Source: Oscillospiraceae bacterium
GTDB taxonomy: Bacteria > Bacillota > Clostridia > Oscillospirales > Oscillospiraceae
Direction of reading: 5' to 3'
NCBI GenBank assembly: GCA_902798545.1
Contig: CADBWQ010000025.1
Location: 1-64,000, forward strand
Length of the DNA: 64,000 nt
In this document: positions 51,574 to 60,016 of the stretch, one piece after another
Layout of the letters: each line of letters begins with the position of its first letter
Numbering within the stretch: the first letter of the stretch is position 1
The notes under the pieces: model-generated
Databases searched by the model: none
What the model saw: the letters and a program-made list of their open reading frames with translations, nothing else
What the model was told of the DNA's origin: nothing
Translations under genes and position numbers: made by a program

Positions 51574-51699
51574 AGAAAGAAGGCGCTGAAAATGCTGAAA
51601 GAGTTCTATGAAAGCTTCTCTCAGTCTCGAAACTTCCTCAACAACAGATTTCAGAAAGAAGGCGCCGAAGATGCTGAAAGAGTTCTATGAAAGCTTCTC
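51574..51699 (+). repeat. Tandem 47-bp direct repeat carrying micro-ORF starts
   Basis: 51574-51620 and 51653-51699 match at 45 of 47 bases. Each unit contains AGAAAGAAGG followed by ATGCTGAAAGAGTTCTATG. Confidence 0.85.
51592..51690 (+). CDS. Micro-ORF 1 of a tandem pair (32 aa, MLKEFYESFS...)
   Basis: ATG at 51592 preceded by AGAAAGAAGG; 32 codons (MLKEFYESFSQSRNFLNNRF..., ending ERVL) then TGA. The 3' part runs through the second repeat unit in another frame, so ORFs 1 and 2 overlap by 20 bp. Helical and amphipathic in appearance. Function unknown; translation unproven. Confidence 0.4.
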   Translation: MLKEFYESFSQSRNFLNNRFQKEGAEDAERVL

Positions 51700-51718
51700 C
51701 CATCGGGAAGGTAAATAA
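51671..51718 (+). CDS. Micro-ORF 2 of a tandem pair (15 aa, MLKEFYESFSHREGK)
   Basis: ATG at 51671 with the same upstream AGAAAGAAGG context; shares its first ten residues with micro-ORF 1 and ends at TAA 51716-51718, three bases before a hairpin. Two copies of one start context suggest selection for the peptide or its RNA. Confidence 0.4.
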   Translation: MLKEFYESFSHREGK

Positions 51719-51720
51719 AA

Positions 51721-51755
51721 ATACAGAAGGATCGGCTTGACCGGTCCTTTTGTAT
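51721..51755. terminator. Hairpin after the tandem micro-ORFs
   Basis: 15-bp stem 51721-51735 with 51741-51755 (two mismatches), with an internal CCTTTTG; probable terminator of the micro-ORF transcript. Confidence 0.5.
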
Positions 51756-51843
51756 TATCCAGGAGTTAGTTTGTTCTAATCTATGCAGATAGAAATGCAG
51801 GGGATTGCTCCCCTGCTCAGGTTTAAACCAGATCTGCAACGCT

Positions 51844-52086
51844 TTAGCTTTCCGAGGTAACCCGGTCCTGGAGTCTTCCGATCAGCCGGTAGATCAGGAA
51901 AAACAGATGCAGCACCACAAACAGGATACAGCCGAGGGCGATCGTAAAACCAATCCGTCCATAAGCAGGCGTCAGCATATCCCAGAGCTTCGCGAGGATG
52001 CCTACATCGGACCGTGTGCCGGTAAACATGTAGTTTACGTCAAAAGCACCATTGATGTGATAGATTGGAACGGAAAAAGCAATCAT
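51844..52086 (-). pseudogene. Remnant of a YwaF/TIGR02206-type membrane protein
   Basis: The 80-aa ORF (IYHINGAFDVNYMFTGTR; a long helix GRIGFTIALGCILFVVLHLF) resembles only the C-terminal end of the YwaF-like six-helix family, where NxxxNYMF.. precedes the last helix. Nothing upstream restores the missing about 150 residues, and the start has no good ribosome-binding site. Taken as a decayed 3' fragment. Confidence 0.5.
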
Positions 52087-52435
52087 GAAAACACTGCTCA
52101 GCAGAAGTCCCCTGTAATCCGGTCAGACTTCCCGCGACATAAAAAGCCATACAATTATATTCATCATAGCACATAAGGGTTCTGTTCTCAAGCTGCATGA
52201 AGCGAAAAACGGCTGTGTTTACAGGAGATTCTTATTCCGCCAGAGACTCTGTACGACATCAGGTGACGATTTCTGCTGCCGTCGGAGCAGATCCAATGCG
52301 CCGGAATGATCATGCAGGAGTGTTCCGGGTCGGGACGTGATGATTTCTACGTACAGCATTTCGACTGTGCCGATTCTGTGACTGTCCGTATGTTATACTC
52401 CAGCCATAACATAAACAGAAGGGAGATTCAAGGGA
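52087..52435. other. Intergenic region
   Basis: No gene found. A possible ribosome-binding site (AAGGGAG) and leader for the next gene lie at the right end; the rest may be decayed sequence from the YwaF-like remnant. Confidence 0.35.
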
Positions 52436-52750
52436 ATGCGCAACTTCAATTTCGAGATGCTGATTATCGCCTTTGTTGCGGCCAGTTTTCTCTGGACCTT
52501 ATTCAATATTATCAAAATCAAAGTCACTGGTATAGAAGCCGAAGCCGTTGTTACCCGTTTGGAAGAACACGATACCACGGATGTAGACGGTCTTCCCTGT
52601 GAATACTACGAGGCCTTTGTCCGCTTCCAGGCACAGGACGGAAGAATGGTTAACGCCTCCCTTCTCAACGCCAATCTGTTCCTGAATGTTGGAGACTGGG
52701 TGCGAATCAAGTACATTCCCGGTCGTGAAGACAAGCCCGTGCTGGTCTGA
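52436..52750 (+). CDS. Small membrane protein, DUF3592-like
   Basis: A 104-aa protein with one N-terminal helix (MLIIAFVAASFLWTLFNIIK) and a small beta domain (GIEAEAVVTRLEEHDTTDVD; YYEAFVRFQAQDGRMVNASL; LNVGDWVRIKYIPGREDKPV) typical of DUF3592-type proteins. Starts after AGGGAGATTCAAGGGA and ends at a terminator, so it is a single gene. Function unknown. Confidence 0.75.
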   Translation: MRNFNFEMLIIAFVAASFLWTLFNIIKIKVTGIEAEAVVTRLEEHDTTDVDGLPCEYYEAFVRFQAQDGRMVNASLLNANLFLNVGDWVRIKYIPGREDKPVLV

Positions 52751-52785
52751 GTCTGAGAAGATTCAAGAGGAAGCAACGATAGAAG

Positions 52786-52840
52786 ATGCCCGCAAGGCAA
52801 GAATCACAGCGTGTGATAATTGCTTTACGGGCATTTTTTT
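52786..52840 (+). terminator. Rho-independent terminator
   Basis: Outer stem ATGCCCG / CGGGCAT (52786-52792, 52828-52834) with inner pairing, then TTTTTTT; it meets the convergent gene's stop. Confidence 0.8.
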
Positions 52841-54317
52841 ATGCTGCCTGATCCAGTTCTGCAGTCTCAAGTGAATTGCTGTTAATCGGGAACGTAAAGT
52901 ACGTATCCGGGTATGGCTCATCTGCAAGGGTAAAGTGCCACCACTCCTCGGCAAGCGGCTTAAAGCCATGCGCGAGCATTGCTTCCCGGAGAATCATCCG
53001 GTTCTGATACTGTTCTTCTGTTATCCCTGTATAATCAGGATGGCTCAACTCGCCAAAGTAATCAAATGTACCACCCATATCCACTTCTTTTTCTGTGGTC
53101 ATATCGAATAGCGTCAGGTCAACCGTACTGCCTCGGCTGTGGCCGGAGTGCTCTGCAATATAGCCCTGCGGGAAGAGGACATCCTTATCCAGTTCAGGAT
53201 AAAAGTATTCTTTCATACGTGTGTCTTCCGTGTCCAAAGCCCAGTTCATAAAATGCGTTACCGCCATCTGCGGGCGATAGGCGTCGAAGATCTTCAGCCG
53301 ATATCCCCTGGTACGCAGGTCATCACTGACATTTTTCAATGCCGCAGCAGCTTCCTTTGTCAAAAATGCAAGGGGTTCCTCATAGCCATTGATCCGGTCA
53401 CCAACGAAATTATATGTGGAATAGTAACGGATCTCCAATATTGCATCCGGAACTGCCTCACTAAGCATCACGAAATCCGAGGAATCGTCCGAAAGTTCAA
53501 CATCGTCCGCGCAACTGTCTGTCTGGGCAAATCCCCACGCATTCCAGACATCCGGACATATGTTTTCCATCAGATCAATGATCACAGCACAGTCCGGTTC
53601 TACCCGCTGAATCACCTGCTTCATGATATTTTCCGGAATGGCAACACAGCCGCCGGTATACGGCTTCTCAGGTCCCAGGCAGTGCAGGAAGATAGCAGAG
53701 CCTCTGCCCGGGGTCCCCTCCTCATTAAAGCTGATATTCAGGCAGTACTGATACTGGTATTCATAATCAATGATATGCTCACTGTCATCTCTGCTGAGAT
53801 CAGGTACTTCCCGGATATCGACCATCTCGTTGTAATGCATGCCTTCGTTGACATCTCCGGACCACCAGATATCATCCGAGACCTGTGTGTACGGTATCGC
53901 ACATCCCGGGTCCGCTGCAATACCGAAGGCCTTATTGAAGTGATACGTACCAATCGGCGTCTGCCCGCAGCCCTCTGCATGGTCCTCGTCCAGGCATAGT
54001 CCGTTTTTTCCGACATAGCCTGGTGTTGACAGGATTTGTTTCCATTGCCCGTTTTCATCCCGCTCATGCATGGAGACAGTCGCCGTCGTCTTATCCATAC
54101 CCAATCCAGCGACGATAAAGAGTTGGGTCACTGCTTCATCCTTCGCCTCATCCAGTTCACTCACCCATGCGGGAGAGCTTATCACATGCTGGATGGACGC
54201 ATGAAGGCTGTCTTCGATCTGCTCCGAAAGGAGATTCGTTTCTTCAGCTGCGGAAAAGACCGCTGTCCCGGTAATCAGCAGTGCCGCCACAAGAAGGATC
54301 GCCATTCCTTTTTTCAT
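52839..54317 (-). CDS. Secreted L,D-transpeptidase-like (YkuD) and VanX-type D-Ala-D-Ala dipeptidase fusion
   Basis: A 492-aa secreted protein: signal peptide MKKGMAILLVAALLITGTAV. A YkuD-like domain follows (about 60-250), with TPIGTYHF (120-127) and the catalytic box H212..TGGC224. A VanX/DdpX-type zinc dipeptidase domain (about 280-470) carries DAYRP (345-349), SGHSRGSTVD (391-400; zinc ligands H393, D400) and EEWWHF (457-462; Glu458, His461). All key residues of both enzymes appear intact. It would act outside the membrane. Start at 54317 given GGGGGAATACAAA; the frame extends to 54341. The domain pairing is unusual. Confidence 0.85.
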   Translation of the reverse strand: MKKGMAILLVAALLITGTAVFSAAEETNLLSEQIEDSLHASIQHVISSPAWVSELDEAKDEAVTQLFIVAGLGMDKTTATVSMHERDENGQWKQILSTPGYVGKNGLCLDEDHAEGCGQTPIGTYHFNKAFGIAADPGCAIPYTQVSDDIWWSGDVNEGMHYNEMVDIREVPDLSRDDSEHIIDYEYQYQYCLNISFNEEGTPGRGSAIFLHCLGPEKPYTGGCVAIPENIMKQVIQRVEPDCAVIIDLMENICPDVWNAWGFAQTDSCADDVELSDDSSDFVMLSEAVPDAILEIRYYSTYNFVGDRINGYEEPLAFLTKEAAAALKNVSDDLRTRGYRLKIFDAYRPQMAVTHFMNWALDTEDTRMKEYFYPELDKDVLFPQGYIAEHSGHSRGSTVDLTLFDMTTEKEVDMGGTFDYFGELSHPDYTGITEEQYQNRMILREAMLAHGFKPLAEEWWHFTLADEPYPDTYFTFPINSNSLETAELDQAA

Positions 54318-54414
54318 TTTGTATTCCCCCTCTAATGCCAAGACTGAGCGTATTCAGGAGTCTGATTAAGAAGTCTGATTAAAATGCAAGTCATATGATG
54401 CATGGAAAAATGCT

Positions 54415-54768
54415 TCAGGAGCTCAGAAGCGTATATATTTTCTTCCATAAGATTGCCAGGGGCAGAGTCACGAGTGCGGATATGACAAAAAACAGAAGAT
54501 TCGAGTTTATTCTTCCCGCAAGCAGGATCATTGGAATTCTCTGCACAAGATAGATCTCAAGCGCATACCTGTTCAGATACTCAAACACAGGACTTTTCAT
54601 CCGGACTCTCATACTGAAGGCAATAAGGAGGCCGCATAATGACGTGACGCAGAATTCAAACAAGATAAAACGCCCCTTGTGAAACGGCACAACCGCAAAC
54701 GCTGCCAGGCCACAGATGACCGCGGTGCAGAATACTCTTCTGTCTTCGAAACGGTTTAGTATCTGTGT
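54415..54768 (-). pseudogene. C-terminal remnant of an acyltransferase-3 (OafA-like) membrane protein
   Basis: The frame is open from an in-frame TGA at 54769-54771 to the stop at 54415 and encodes about 118 residues with three helices, including NRYALEIYLVQRIPMILLAG, the usual end of acyltransferase-3 proteins. The N-terminal seven or so helices with the catalytic Arg/His are missing. Its 5' edge overlaps the end of the zinc-ribbon gene. A broken O-acetyltransferase gene. Confidence 0.6.
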
Positions 54769-54896
54769 TCAGGCACTGTACGCTGCTGATCAGGCTTACT
54801 CTTCATCGTTCTCTTTTTTCTCATTCGGTTAACCGGGAATCCACACTCGGGGCATATCCCTCCCTCCATAGGGGTACCGCATCTTGGACAATTCAT
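54756..54896 (-). CDS. Zinc-ribbon micro-protein (46 aa)
   Basis: The ATG at 54896 follows GAGGAGGTTTTACAG, an excellent ribosome-binding site. The product starts MNCPRCGTPMEGGICPECGF, a double CPxCG zinc ribbon, followed by a basic tail (MRKKRTMKSKPDQQRTVPEH). Such ribbons often open larger membrane proteins, so this may be the head of a truncated gene or a complete micro-protein. It is shorter than typical gene-calling cut-offs. Confidence 0.55.
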   Translation of the reverse strand: MNCPRCGTPMEGGICPECGFPVNRMRKKRTMKSKPDQQRTVPEHRY

Positions 54897-55207
54897 CTGT
54901 AAAACCTCCTCTTCAAATTCTTATGATGGAATTACCGTAGCAGCATTCTTCCAGTGCAGAGGGCTGTCATGTGCTTTTCTCTGACTGGCTGCAGCATAAA
55001 TATCCTAATTTACAGTGTTTTACTATAACAGTATACAAAAAATAAATGTTCTTTTCAACGGCAGTTTTACAATAAAACATCTGTCTGGTCATTTGAGTTC
55101 TCAAAAAAGATGTTCGATAATCTATATATTACAGGAACCCACAGCCGCAGATCAAACATGATCTGGTCCTGTGGGCTCCGCGTTTTTCTTTATGAATGAA
55201 CTCTCTA
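54897..55207. other. AT-rich intergenic region with hairpin
   Basis: No ORF. A long imperfect stem (about 55136-55178, GAACCCACAG with CTGTGGGCTC at its base) lies between this gap and the comM stop and is followed on the plus strand by CGCGTTTTTC; on the minus strand it could end comM, although it lacks a T-tract there. Confidence 0.4.
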
Positions 55208-56725
55208 TTATTGTTCTGTAAAGTCAAAACTCCGGTACTGAATTGCTTCTGCGATGTGGCTAACGCCAATCTCCTCCGCACCGTCGAGATCCGCGATGGT
55301 TCTGGCCACGCGCAGGATTCGGTCATGGCTTCTTGCAGAGAGTCCCATGGCGTCAAAGGCATCCCGCATCAGCTCTTCCCCGTCTTCGGACAGGCTGCAG
55401 AACCGCCGCAGCTCCCTTGTCCTCATATGTGCGTTGCACATTGTGCTGTCATCAGGGAATCTGGCATGCTGTATTGTGCGGGCGGCATTGACGCGCTTCC
55501 GGATGACTGCGGAGCTCTCCGCCGGGTTTTTCCGCCGGATTTCATCATATTCCAGTGCGGGAACCTCAACAACGATGTCGATCCGGTCCAACAGTGGTCC
55601 GGAAACCCGATTCTGATAGCGTCGCACTTCGTTCGGCGTGCAGCGGCAGCGTCCGGATGGATGACCGTACCAACCGCATCTGCACGGGTTCATCGCGCAG
55701 ACCAGCATAAACCGGCTTGGGAACGTCACTGCACCTGAAACACGGGAAACCGTCACTGTTCCATCCTCCAGCGGTTGGCGCAGAACCTCCAGGACATCGC
55801 TTCGGAATTCAGGAAGCTCATCCAGGAAGAGGACACCGTTGTGTGCCAGACTGATCTCGCCGGGTCTTGGTGTTGTCCCTCCGCCAGCAAGCCCTGCCGG
55901 AGAGATGCTGTGGTGCGGAGACCGGAACGGTCTCTCAGAGATAACAGGATGCTGGCGGTCCGTGAGTCCCGCTACGGAATGGATTTCCGTTGACTGGATC
56001 ATCTCTTCTCGGGTCATATCCGGCAGAATCGACGGAAGTCGTTTTGCCAGCATGCTTTTCCCCGCTCCCGGAGGTCCGACCATCAGAACGTTATGCCCGC
56101 CCGCAGCGGCGATTTCCAGCGCACGTCGGACGTTTTCCTGCCCTTTTACATCCGAGAAATCCGGTTGCCCCATTGCCGTCTCACCAAGCTTCGGTGCTGC
56201 AGCAGGCTGGATTTCCTCCACATGATTAAGATGCTGCAGCAGCTGTTTCACATCGCGGACCGGAATCACAGAAACATGCTCAGCGAAAGCTGCCTCAGGT
56301 GCATTCGCTTCAGGGACATAGAGTGTGCGGATCCCTGCTCTTTCGGCGGCAATCGCCATGGGAAGTGCGCCGGGAACCGGGCGGAGCTCTCCCGTCAGAG
56401 AGAGTTCGCCGAAAAAGGCACTGTCTTTGGGTGGGTTTTTGATCTCCCCTGCTGCAGAAAGGATTCCGATCAGCAGAGGCAGGTCATATACCGTTCCCGC
56501 TTTTTTCTTATCCGCCGGGGCAAGGTTCACTGTCAAGTGACTCACCGGATACCGAAATCCATTGTTTTTGATGACCGCACGGACGCGTTCCCGGGCCTCC
56601 TTGACTGCAGCATCCGGAAGCCCGACGATTTCAAATACAGGGAGGCCGGTGGTGATATTTACCTCCACGCTGACCTCATAGCCTCCTACTCCGCTGACGC
56701 CGAGGCTGCGAATAACTGCGTACAT
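55208..56725 (-). CDS. comM: YifB/ComM family Mg-chelatase-like AAA+ ATPase
   Basis: A 505-aa ATPase. The N-terminal Lon-S5-like domain (VGLPDAAVKEARERVRAVIKN; PADKKKAGTVYDLPLLIGIL) is followed by the AAA+ module: Walker A GPPGAGKSMLAKRLPSILPD, Walker B ANGVLFLDELPEF region, and FRSPHHSISPAGLAGGG, NPCRCGWYG. ComM is a hexameric helicase that drives branch migration during natural transformation; in Firmicutes outside competent species its role is less clear. Length is standard. Confidence 0.93.
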   Translation of the reverse strand: MYAVIRSLGVSGVGGYEVSVEVNITTGLPVFEIVGLPDAAVKEARERVRAVIKNNGFRYPVSHLTVNLAPADKKKAGTVYDLPLLIGILSAAGEIKNPPKDSAFFGELSLTGELRPVPGALPMAIAAERAGIRTLYVPEANAPEAAFAEHVSVIPVRDVKQLLQHLNHVEEIQPAAAPKLGETAMGQPDFSDVKGQENVRRALEIAAAGGHNVLMVGPPGAGKSMLAKRLPSILPDMTREEMIQSTEIHSVAGLTDRQHPVISERPFRSPHHSISPAGLAGGGTTPRPGEISLAHNGVLFLDELPEFRSDVLEVLRQPLEDGTVTVSRVSGAVTFPSRFMLVCAMNPCRCGWYGHPSGRCRCTPNEVRRYQNRVSGPLLDRIDIVVEVPALEYDEIRRKNPAESSAVIRKRVNAARTIQHARFPDDSTMCNAHMRTRELRRFCSLSEDGEELMRDAFDAMGLSARSHDRILRVARTIADLDGAEEIGVSHIAEAIQYRSFDFTEQ

Positions 56726-56747
56726 ACCGTCTGTTTACCTGAACGGC

Positions 56748-58526
56748 TCAGTCTTCCGGTTCGCAGGTGATGGCAATGTGCAGCTCATCCAGCTGCTTCT
56801 GCTCCACTGCAGAAGGTGCGCCCATCATGATATCCTGCGCGCTCTTATTCATCGGGAACGGAATGATCTCTCGGATACTGTCCTCGCCCGCCAGAAGCAT
56901 GACCATGCGGTCGATGCCCGGAGCAATACCGGCATGAGGAGGTGCGCCATAGCAGAAGGCGTTGTACATAGCAGGGAATTTTTTCTTCACGTCCTCTTCA
57001 CCGAGGCGAACCATCTCAAAGGCCTTGATCATGATCTCGGGGTCATGGTTCCGAACCGCACCGGAAGAGAGCTCCACACCATTGCAGACCAGGTCATACT
57101 GGTCCGCCGTAATGGTAAGTGGATCAATCTCTCCCCGCTCCGCCTGCAGGAGGACATCCAGCCCGCCGGCGGGCATGGAGAAGGGGTTGTGACAGAATTC
57201 GAGTTCGCCGGATTCCTCGCCGATCTCATACATCGGGAAGTCCACAATCCAGCAGAATTCATAACGTTCCTTATCCATATGGCCGGGGACTAGTGCGCCG
57301 AGCATCTTGATCATGACGCCGGCAGTCTTCTGGGCCTGCCCGCGAACACCGGTGGTGACGCCGACAAGACAGCCCGGCTTCAGGCCGAGGCGCTCGGTGA
57401 GGGCCTCTTTCAGCGGGTCTACAAACTTTGCAACACCGCCCACGATGGCGCCAGTGTCATCCATGCGGAACCAGTAGGGCTTTGCGCCCGCCTGGACTTC
57501 GACATCCGCGCAGAGTTTGTCGATCTGCTTTCTGGTAAGGTCGCAGCCGGACACCACGATCGCCTTGACCGTGTTTCCGTTCTGGAAGGCCTGAAACTCG
57601 CTGTCCTTCACGAGATCAGTAATGTCCTGTGCGAAAAGATCAATCCGCAGGTCGGGTTTGTCGCTGCCATAGGTTTCCAGAGCGTCCAGATACTTAATTC
57701 TGCGGAAGGGTGCCTGGGAAGCGATGTCATACTTTCCGTATCTGGCAAAAATCGGAGGCAGGACATCTTCCAGAATGGCAAAGACGTCTTCCTGGGAGGC
57801 AAATGCCATCTCCATATCCAGCTGATAGAACTCCCCGGGGCTTCTGTCACCGCGGGCGTCCTCATCGCGGAAGCAGGGGGCGATCTGGAAGTAGCGATCA
57901 AAGCCGGAGGTCATGAGCAGCTGCTTGAACTGCTGCGGGGCCTGGGGAAGCGCATAGAATTTGCCCGGATGCTTGCGGGCAGGAACCAGATAATCGCGTG
58001 CACCCTCGGGTGAGGACGCGGTCAGGATTGGCGTTGTGATTTCCAGGAAATCGTGCTCCAGCATGGCTTTGCGGATTGCGGCGATCACCTGGCAGCGCAA
58101 TATGATATTCTGCTTGACGGCGGGGTTTCGCAGGTCGAGATAGCGGTATTTCAGCCGCTGGGTCTCGTCCGCCTCACGGCTGCGATTGATTTCAAAGGGG
58201 AGTTCATTATAGCGGCAGCGTCCCAAAACCGTGATGGATTCGGGGACAACCTCGATTTCGCCGGTGGGGAGATTGGGGTTCTTGCTTGCGCGCTCGCGGA
58301 CCGTGCCGACAACTCCAATGGTGGATTCCTTGTTGATTCCCTTCAGCTGACGGAGAAGATCCTCGTTCTCCACAACAAGTTGTGTCTTTCCGTAGAAGTC
58401 ACGGACCACAACGAAAGCCAGGTTTCCACCGACTTCACGGACATTTTCCAGCCAGCCAGCGAGCTGCACCTTCTGGCCGACATGCTCCATGCGGAGCTCC
58501 CCACAGGTATGTGTACGGGATTGCAT
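56748..58526 (-). CDS. aspS: Aspartyl-tRNA synthetase
   Basis: A 592-aa class II synthetase of the bacterial type. An N-terminal OB anticodon domain (VQLAGWLENVREVGGNLAFV), motif 2 FRDEDARGDRSPGEFYQLD, an inserted GAD domain (about 280-410), and motif 3 GIAPGIDRMVMLLAG are visible. It charges tRNA-Asp, or tRNA-Asn too if the strain uses the indirect route. It follows hisS by 21 bp, the hisS-aspS order typical of Firmicutes. Confidence 0.97.
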   Translation of the reverse strand: MQSRTHTCGELRMEHVGQKVQLAGWLENVREVGGNLAFVVVRDFYGKTQLVVENEDLLRQLKGINKESTIGVVGTVRERASKNPNLPTGEIEVVPESITVLGRCRYNELPFEINRSREADETQRLKYRYLDLRNPAVKQNIILRCQVIAAIRKAMLEHDFLEITTPILTASSPEGARDYLVPARKHPGKFYALPQAPQQFKQLLMTSGFDRYFQIAPCFRDEDARGDRSPGEFYQLDMEMAFASQEDVFAILEDVLPPIFARYGKYDIASQAPFRRIKYLDALETYGSDKPDLRIDLFAQDITDLVKDSEFQAFQNGNTVKAIVVSGCDLTRKQIDKLCADVEVQAGAKPYWFRMDDTGAIVGGVAKFVDPLKEALTERLGLKPGCLVGVTTGVRGQAQKTAGVMIKMLGALVPGHMDKERYEFCWIVDFPMYEIGEESGELEFCHNPFSMPAGGLDVLLQAERGEIDPLTITADQYDLVCNGVELSSGAVRNHDPEIMIKAFEMVRLGEEDVKKKFPAMYNAFCYGAPPHAGIAPGIDRMVMLLAGEDSIREIIPFPMNKSAQDIMMGAPSAVEQKQLDELHIAITCEPED

Positions 58527-58547
58527 TATTCTTTCCTCCTTATGAAC

Positions 58548-59903
58548 TCAACCGCGAATGGGCGCGGCGCTGTTTCTTTTTTTTACGGTCTCACGGATCA
58601 GTGCAGCTGCCTCTTCCGTCGGAAGCATTTGCTGCTCGCCCGTTCCCATGTTTTTCACCGAGAGCAGGCCTTTTTCGATCTCGTCCTCTCCGAGCAGGAC
58701 AGCAAAAGGTACACCAATCTTATCGGCATAACTCATCTTCGCTTTAAACTTGCGCTTCTCGGTATAGAGTTGGGTACGCAGCCCCGCATTCCGGAGAGCT
58801 GTCGCAGTCGAAACCGCAGATCCAAGATCCTCCGTCATGGGAATGACCAGTACGTCGCAGGGTGCTGTCAACACCTCGTCCGAGAGAAGCTTCTGCTCCT
58901 GGAGCACATAGAACAGTCTTGTCAATCCAATCGAAATGCCGACACCGGGGAGCTGCTTATCCGTATAGTACTCGGCGAGGTTGTCGTAACGGCCGCCGGA
59001 GCAGACCGAGCCGATCTCCGGGTAGTCTGTGAGCTCCGTCTCGTACACCGTGCCGGTATAATAATCCAGGCCGCGGGCGATGGTGAGGTCGACCGCAAAG
59101 TTCTCCTCCGGAACGCCGAAGGCCGCCAGATGCGATGTCACCGCTCGCAGTTCCTCCAGGCCGAGATCGAAAGTCTCGTCCATGCCGCGATAGTTTTCCA
59201 GACGTTCCAGGATCTCCGTGTTGCTGCCCTGGATTGCCATGAAGTCAAGCACATTTTCCGCCTTATACGGGCGCATGTCCAGTTCGTCGATCAGCATCTG
59301 TTTCACTTTCACTTCGCCGATCTTATCCAGCTTGTCGACAATGCGCATGATGTCCTGCGCTTTCTCGGACATGCCGTTCATGGCATAAAACCCGTTCAGG
59401 ATTTTCCGGTTATTGACCCGGATCTTAAAGTGCTTCAGGCCAAGCCGCGTAAAAGCTGTGTAGATGATTGCGGGAATCTCCGCTTCATTCACAATGTCCA
59501 GCTTCCCGTCGCCGATCACATCGATATCCGCCTGATAGAATTCGCGGAAGCGGCCGCGTTGGGCGCGTTCACCGCGGTAGACTTTGCCAATCTGATACCG
59601 GCGGAACGGGAACGCCAGATCTGCATAGTGCGCAGCGACATACTTGGCCAGCGGAACCGTCAAATCGAAGCGCAGAGCCAGGTCACTGTCTCCTTTCTGA
59701 AAGCGGTAGATCTGTTTCTCTGTCTCTCCTCCGCCTTTTGCCAGGAGGACCTCTGCGGCTTCGATCACCGGGGTGTCCAAAGGGGTAAAGGCAAAGAGAG
59801 AATAGGTCTCCCTCAGGATCCGCATCATGCGCTCCATCTTCATCTGGTCCTGTGGCAGAAGCTCCATGAAACCGGAGAGCGTTCTTGGATTCACTTTACT
59901 CAT
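58548..59903 (-). CDS. hisS: Histidyl-tRNA synthetase
   Basis: A 451-aa class II synthetase. The motif 2 segment ALRFDLTVPLAKYVA and RYQIGKVYRGERAQRGRFREFYQ, the histidine-specific LTIARGLDYYTGTVYE, and the motif 3 GGRYDNLAEYYTDKQLPGVGISIG identify HisS; a C-terminal anticodon domain follows. It is upstream of aspS. No T-box leader (specifier stem, TGGN bulge) is seen in the 44 bp between the terminator at 59961 and the start. Confidence 0.95.
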   Translation of the reverse strand: MSKVNPRTLSGFMELLPQDQMKMERMMRILRETYSLFAFTPLDTPVIEAAEVLLAKGGGETEKQIYRFQKGDSDLALRFDLTVPLAKYVAAHYADLAFPFRRYQIGKVYRGERAQRGRFREFYQADIDVIGDGKLDIVNEAEIPAIIYTAFTRLGLKHFKIRVNNRKILNGFYAMNGMSEKAQDIMRIVDKLDKIGEVKVKQMLIDELDMRPYKAENVLDFMAIQGSNTEILERLENYRGMDETFDLGLEELRAVTSHLAAFGVPEENFAVDLTIARGLDYYTGTVYETELTDYPEIGSVCSGGRYDNLAEYYTDKQLPGVGISIGLTRLFYVLQEQKLLSDEVLTAPCDVLVIPMTEDLGSAVSTATALRNAGLRTQLYTEKRKFKAKMSYADKIGVPFAVLLGEDEIEKGLLSVKNMGTGEQQMLPTEEAAALIRETVKKRNSAAPIRG

Positions 59904-59960
59904 AATTCTTGTTACTCACTTTCTATTCGAATAGAAGCAGGCAGCCATTAAACACACATA

Positions 59961-59994
59961 AAGAGTGAAGCTCCCGGAACCGAACTTCACTCTT
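59961..59994 (-). terminator. Terminator hairpin after the MGS-like gene
   Basis: Perfect 10-bp stem AAGAGTGAAG / CTTCACTCTT (59961-59970, 59985-59994), then TATGTGTGTTT leftwards. It separates the cell-wall gene group from hisS-aspS. Confidence 0.65.
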
Positions 59995-60016
59995 CGAGGA
60001 AAGACGCCTGATGCGC

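Noticed and set aside
58053-59951. 632-aa plus-strand ORF opposite hisS and aspS
   Set aside because: Runs through two real genes on the other strand; no domain or start context.
59904-60016. T-box riboswitch upstream of hisS
   Set aside because: The only strong structure is a simple hairpin best explained as the terminator of the upstream gene; no specifier loop or T-box TGGN sequence.
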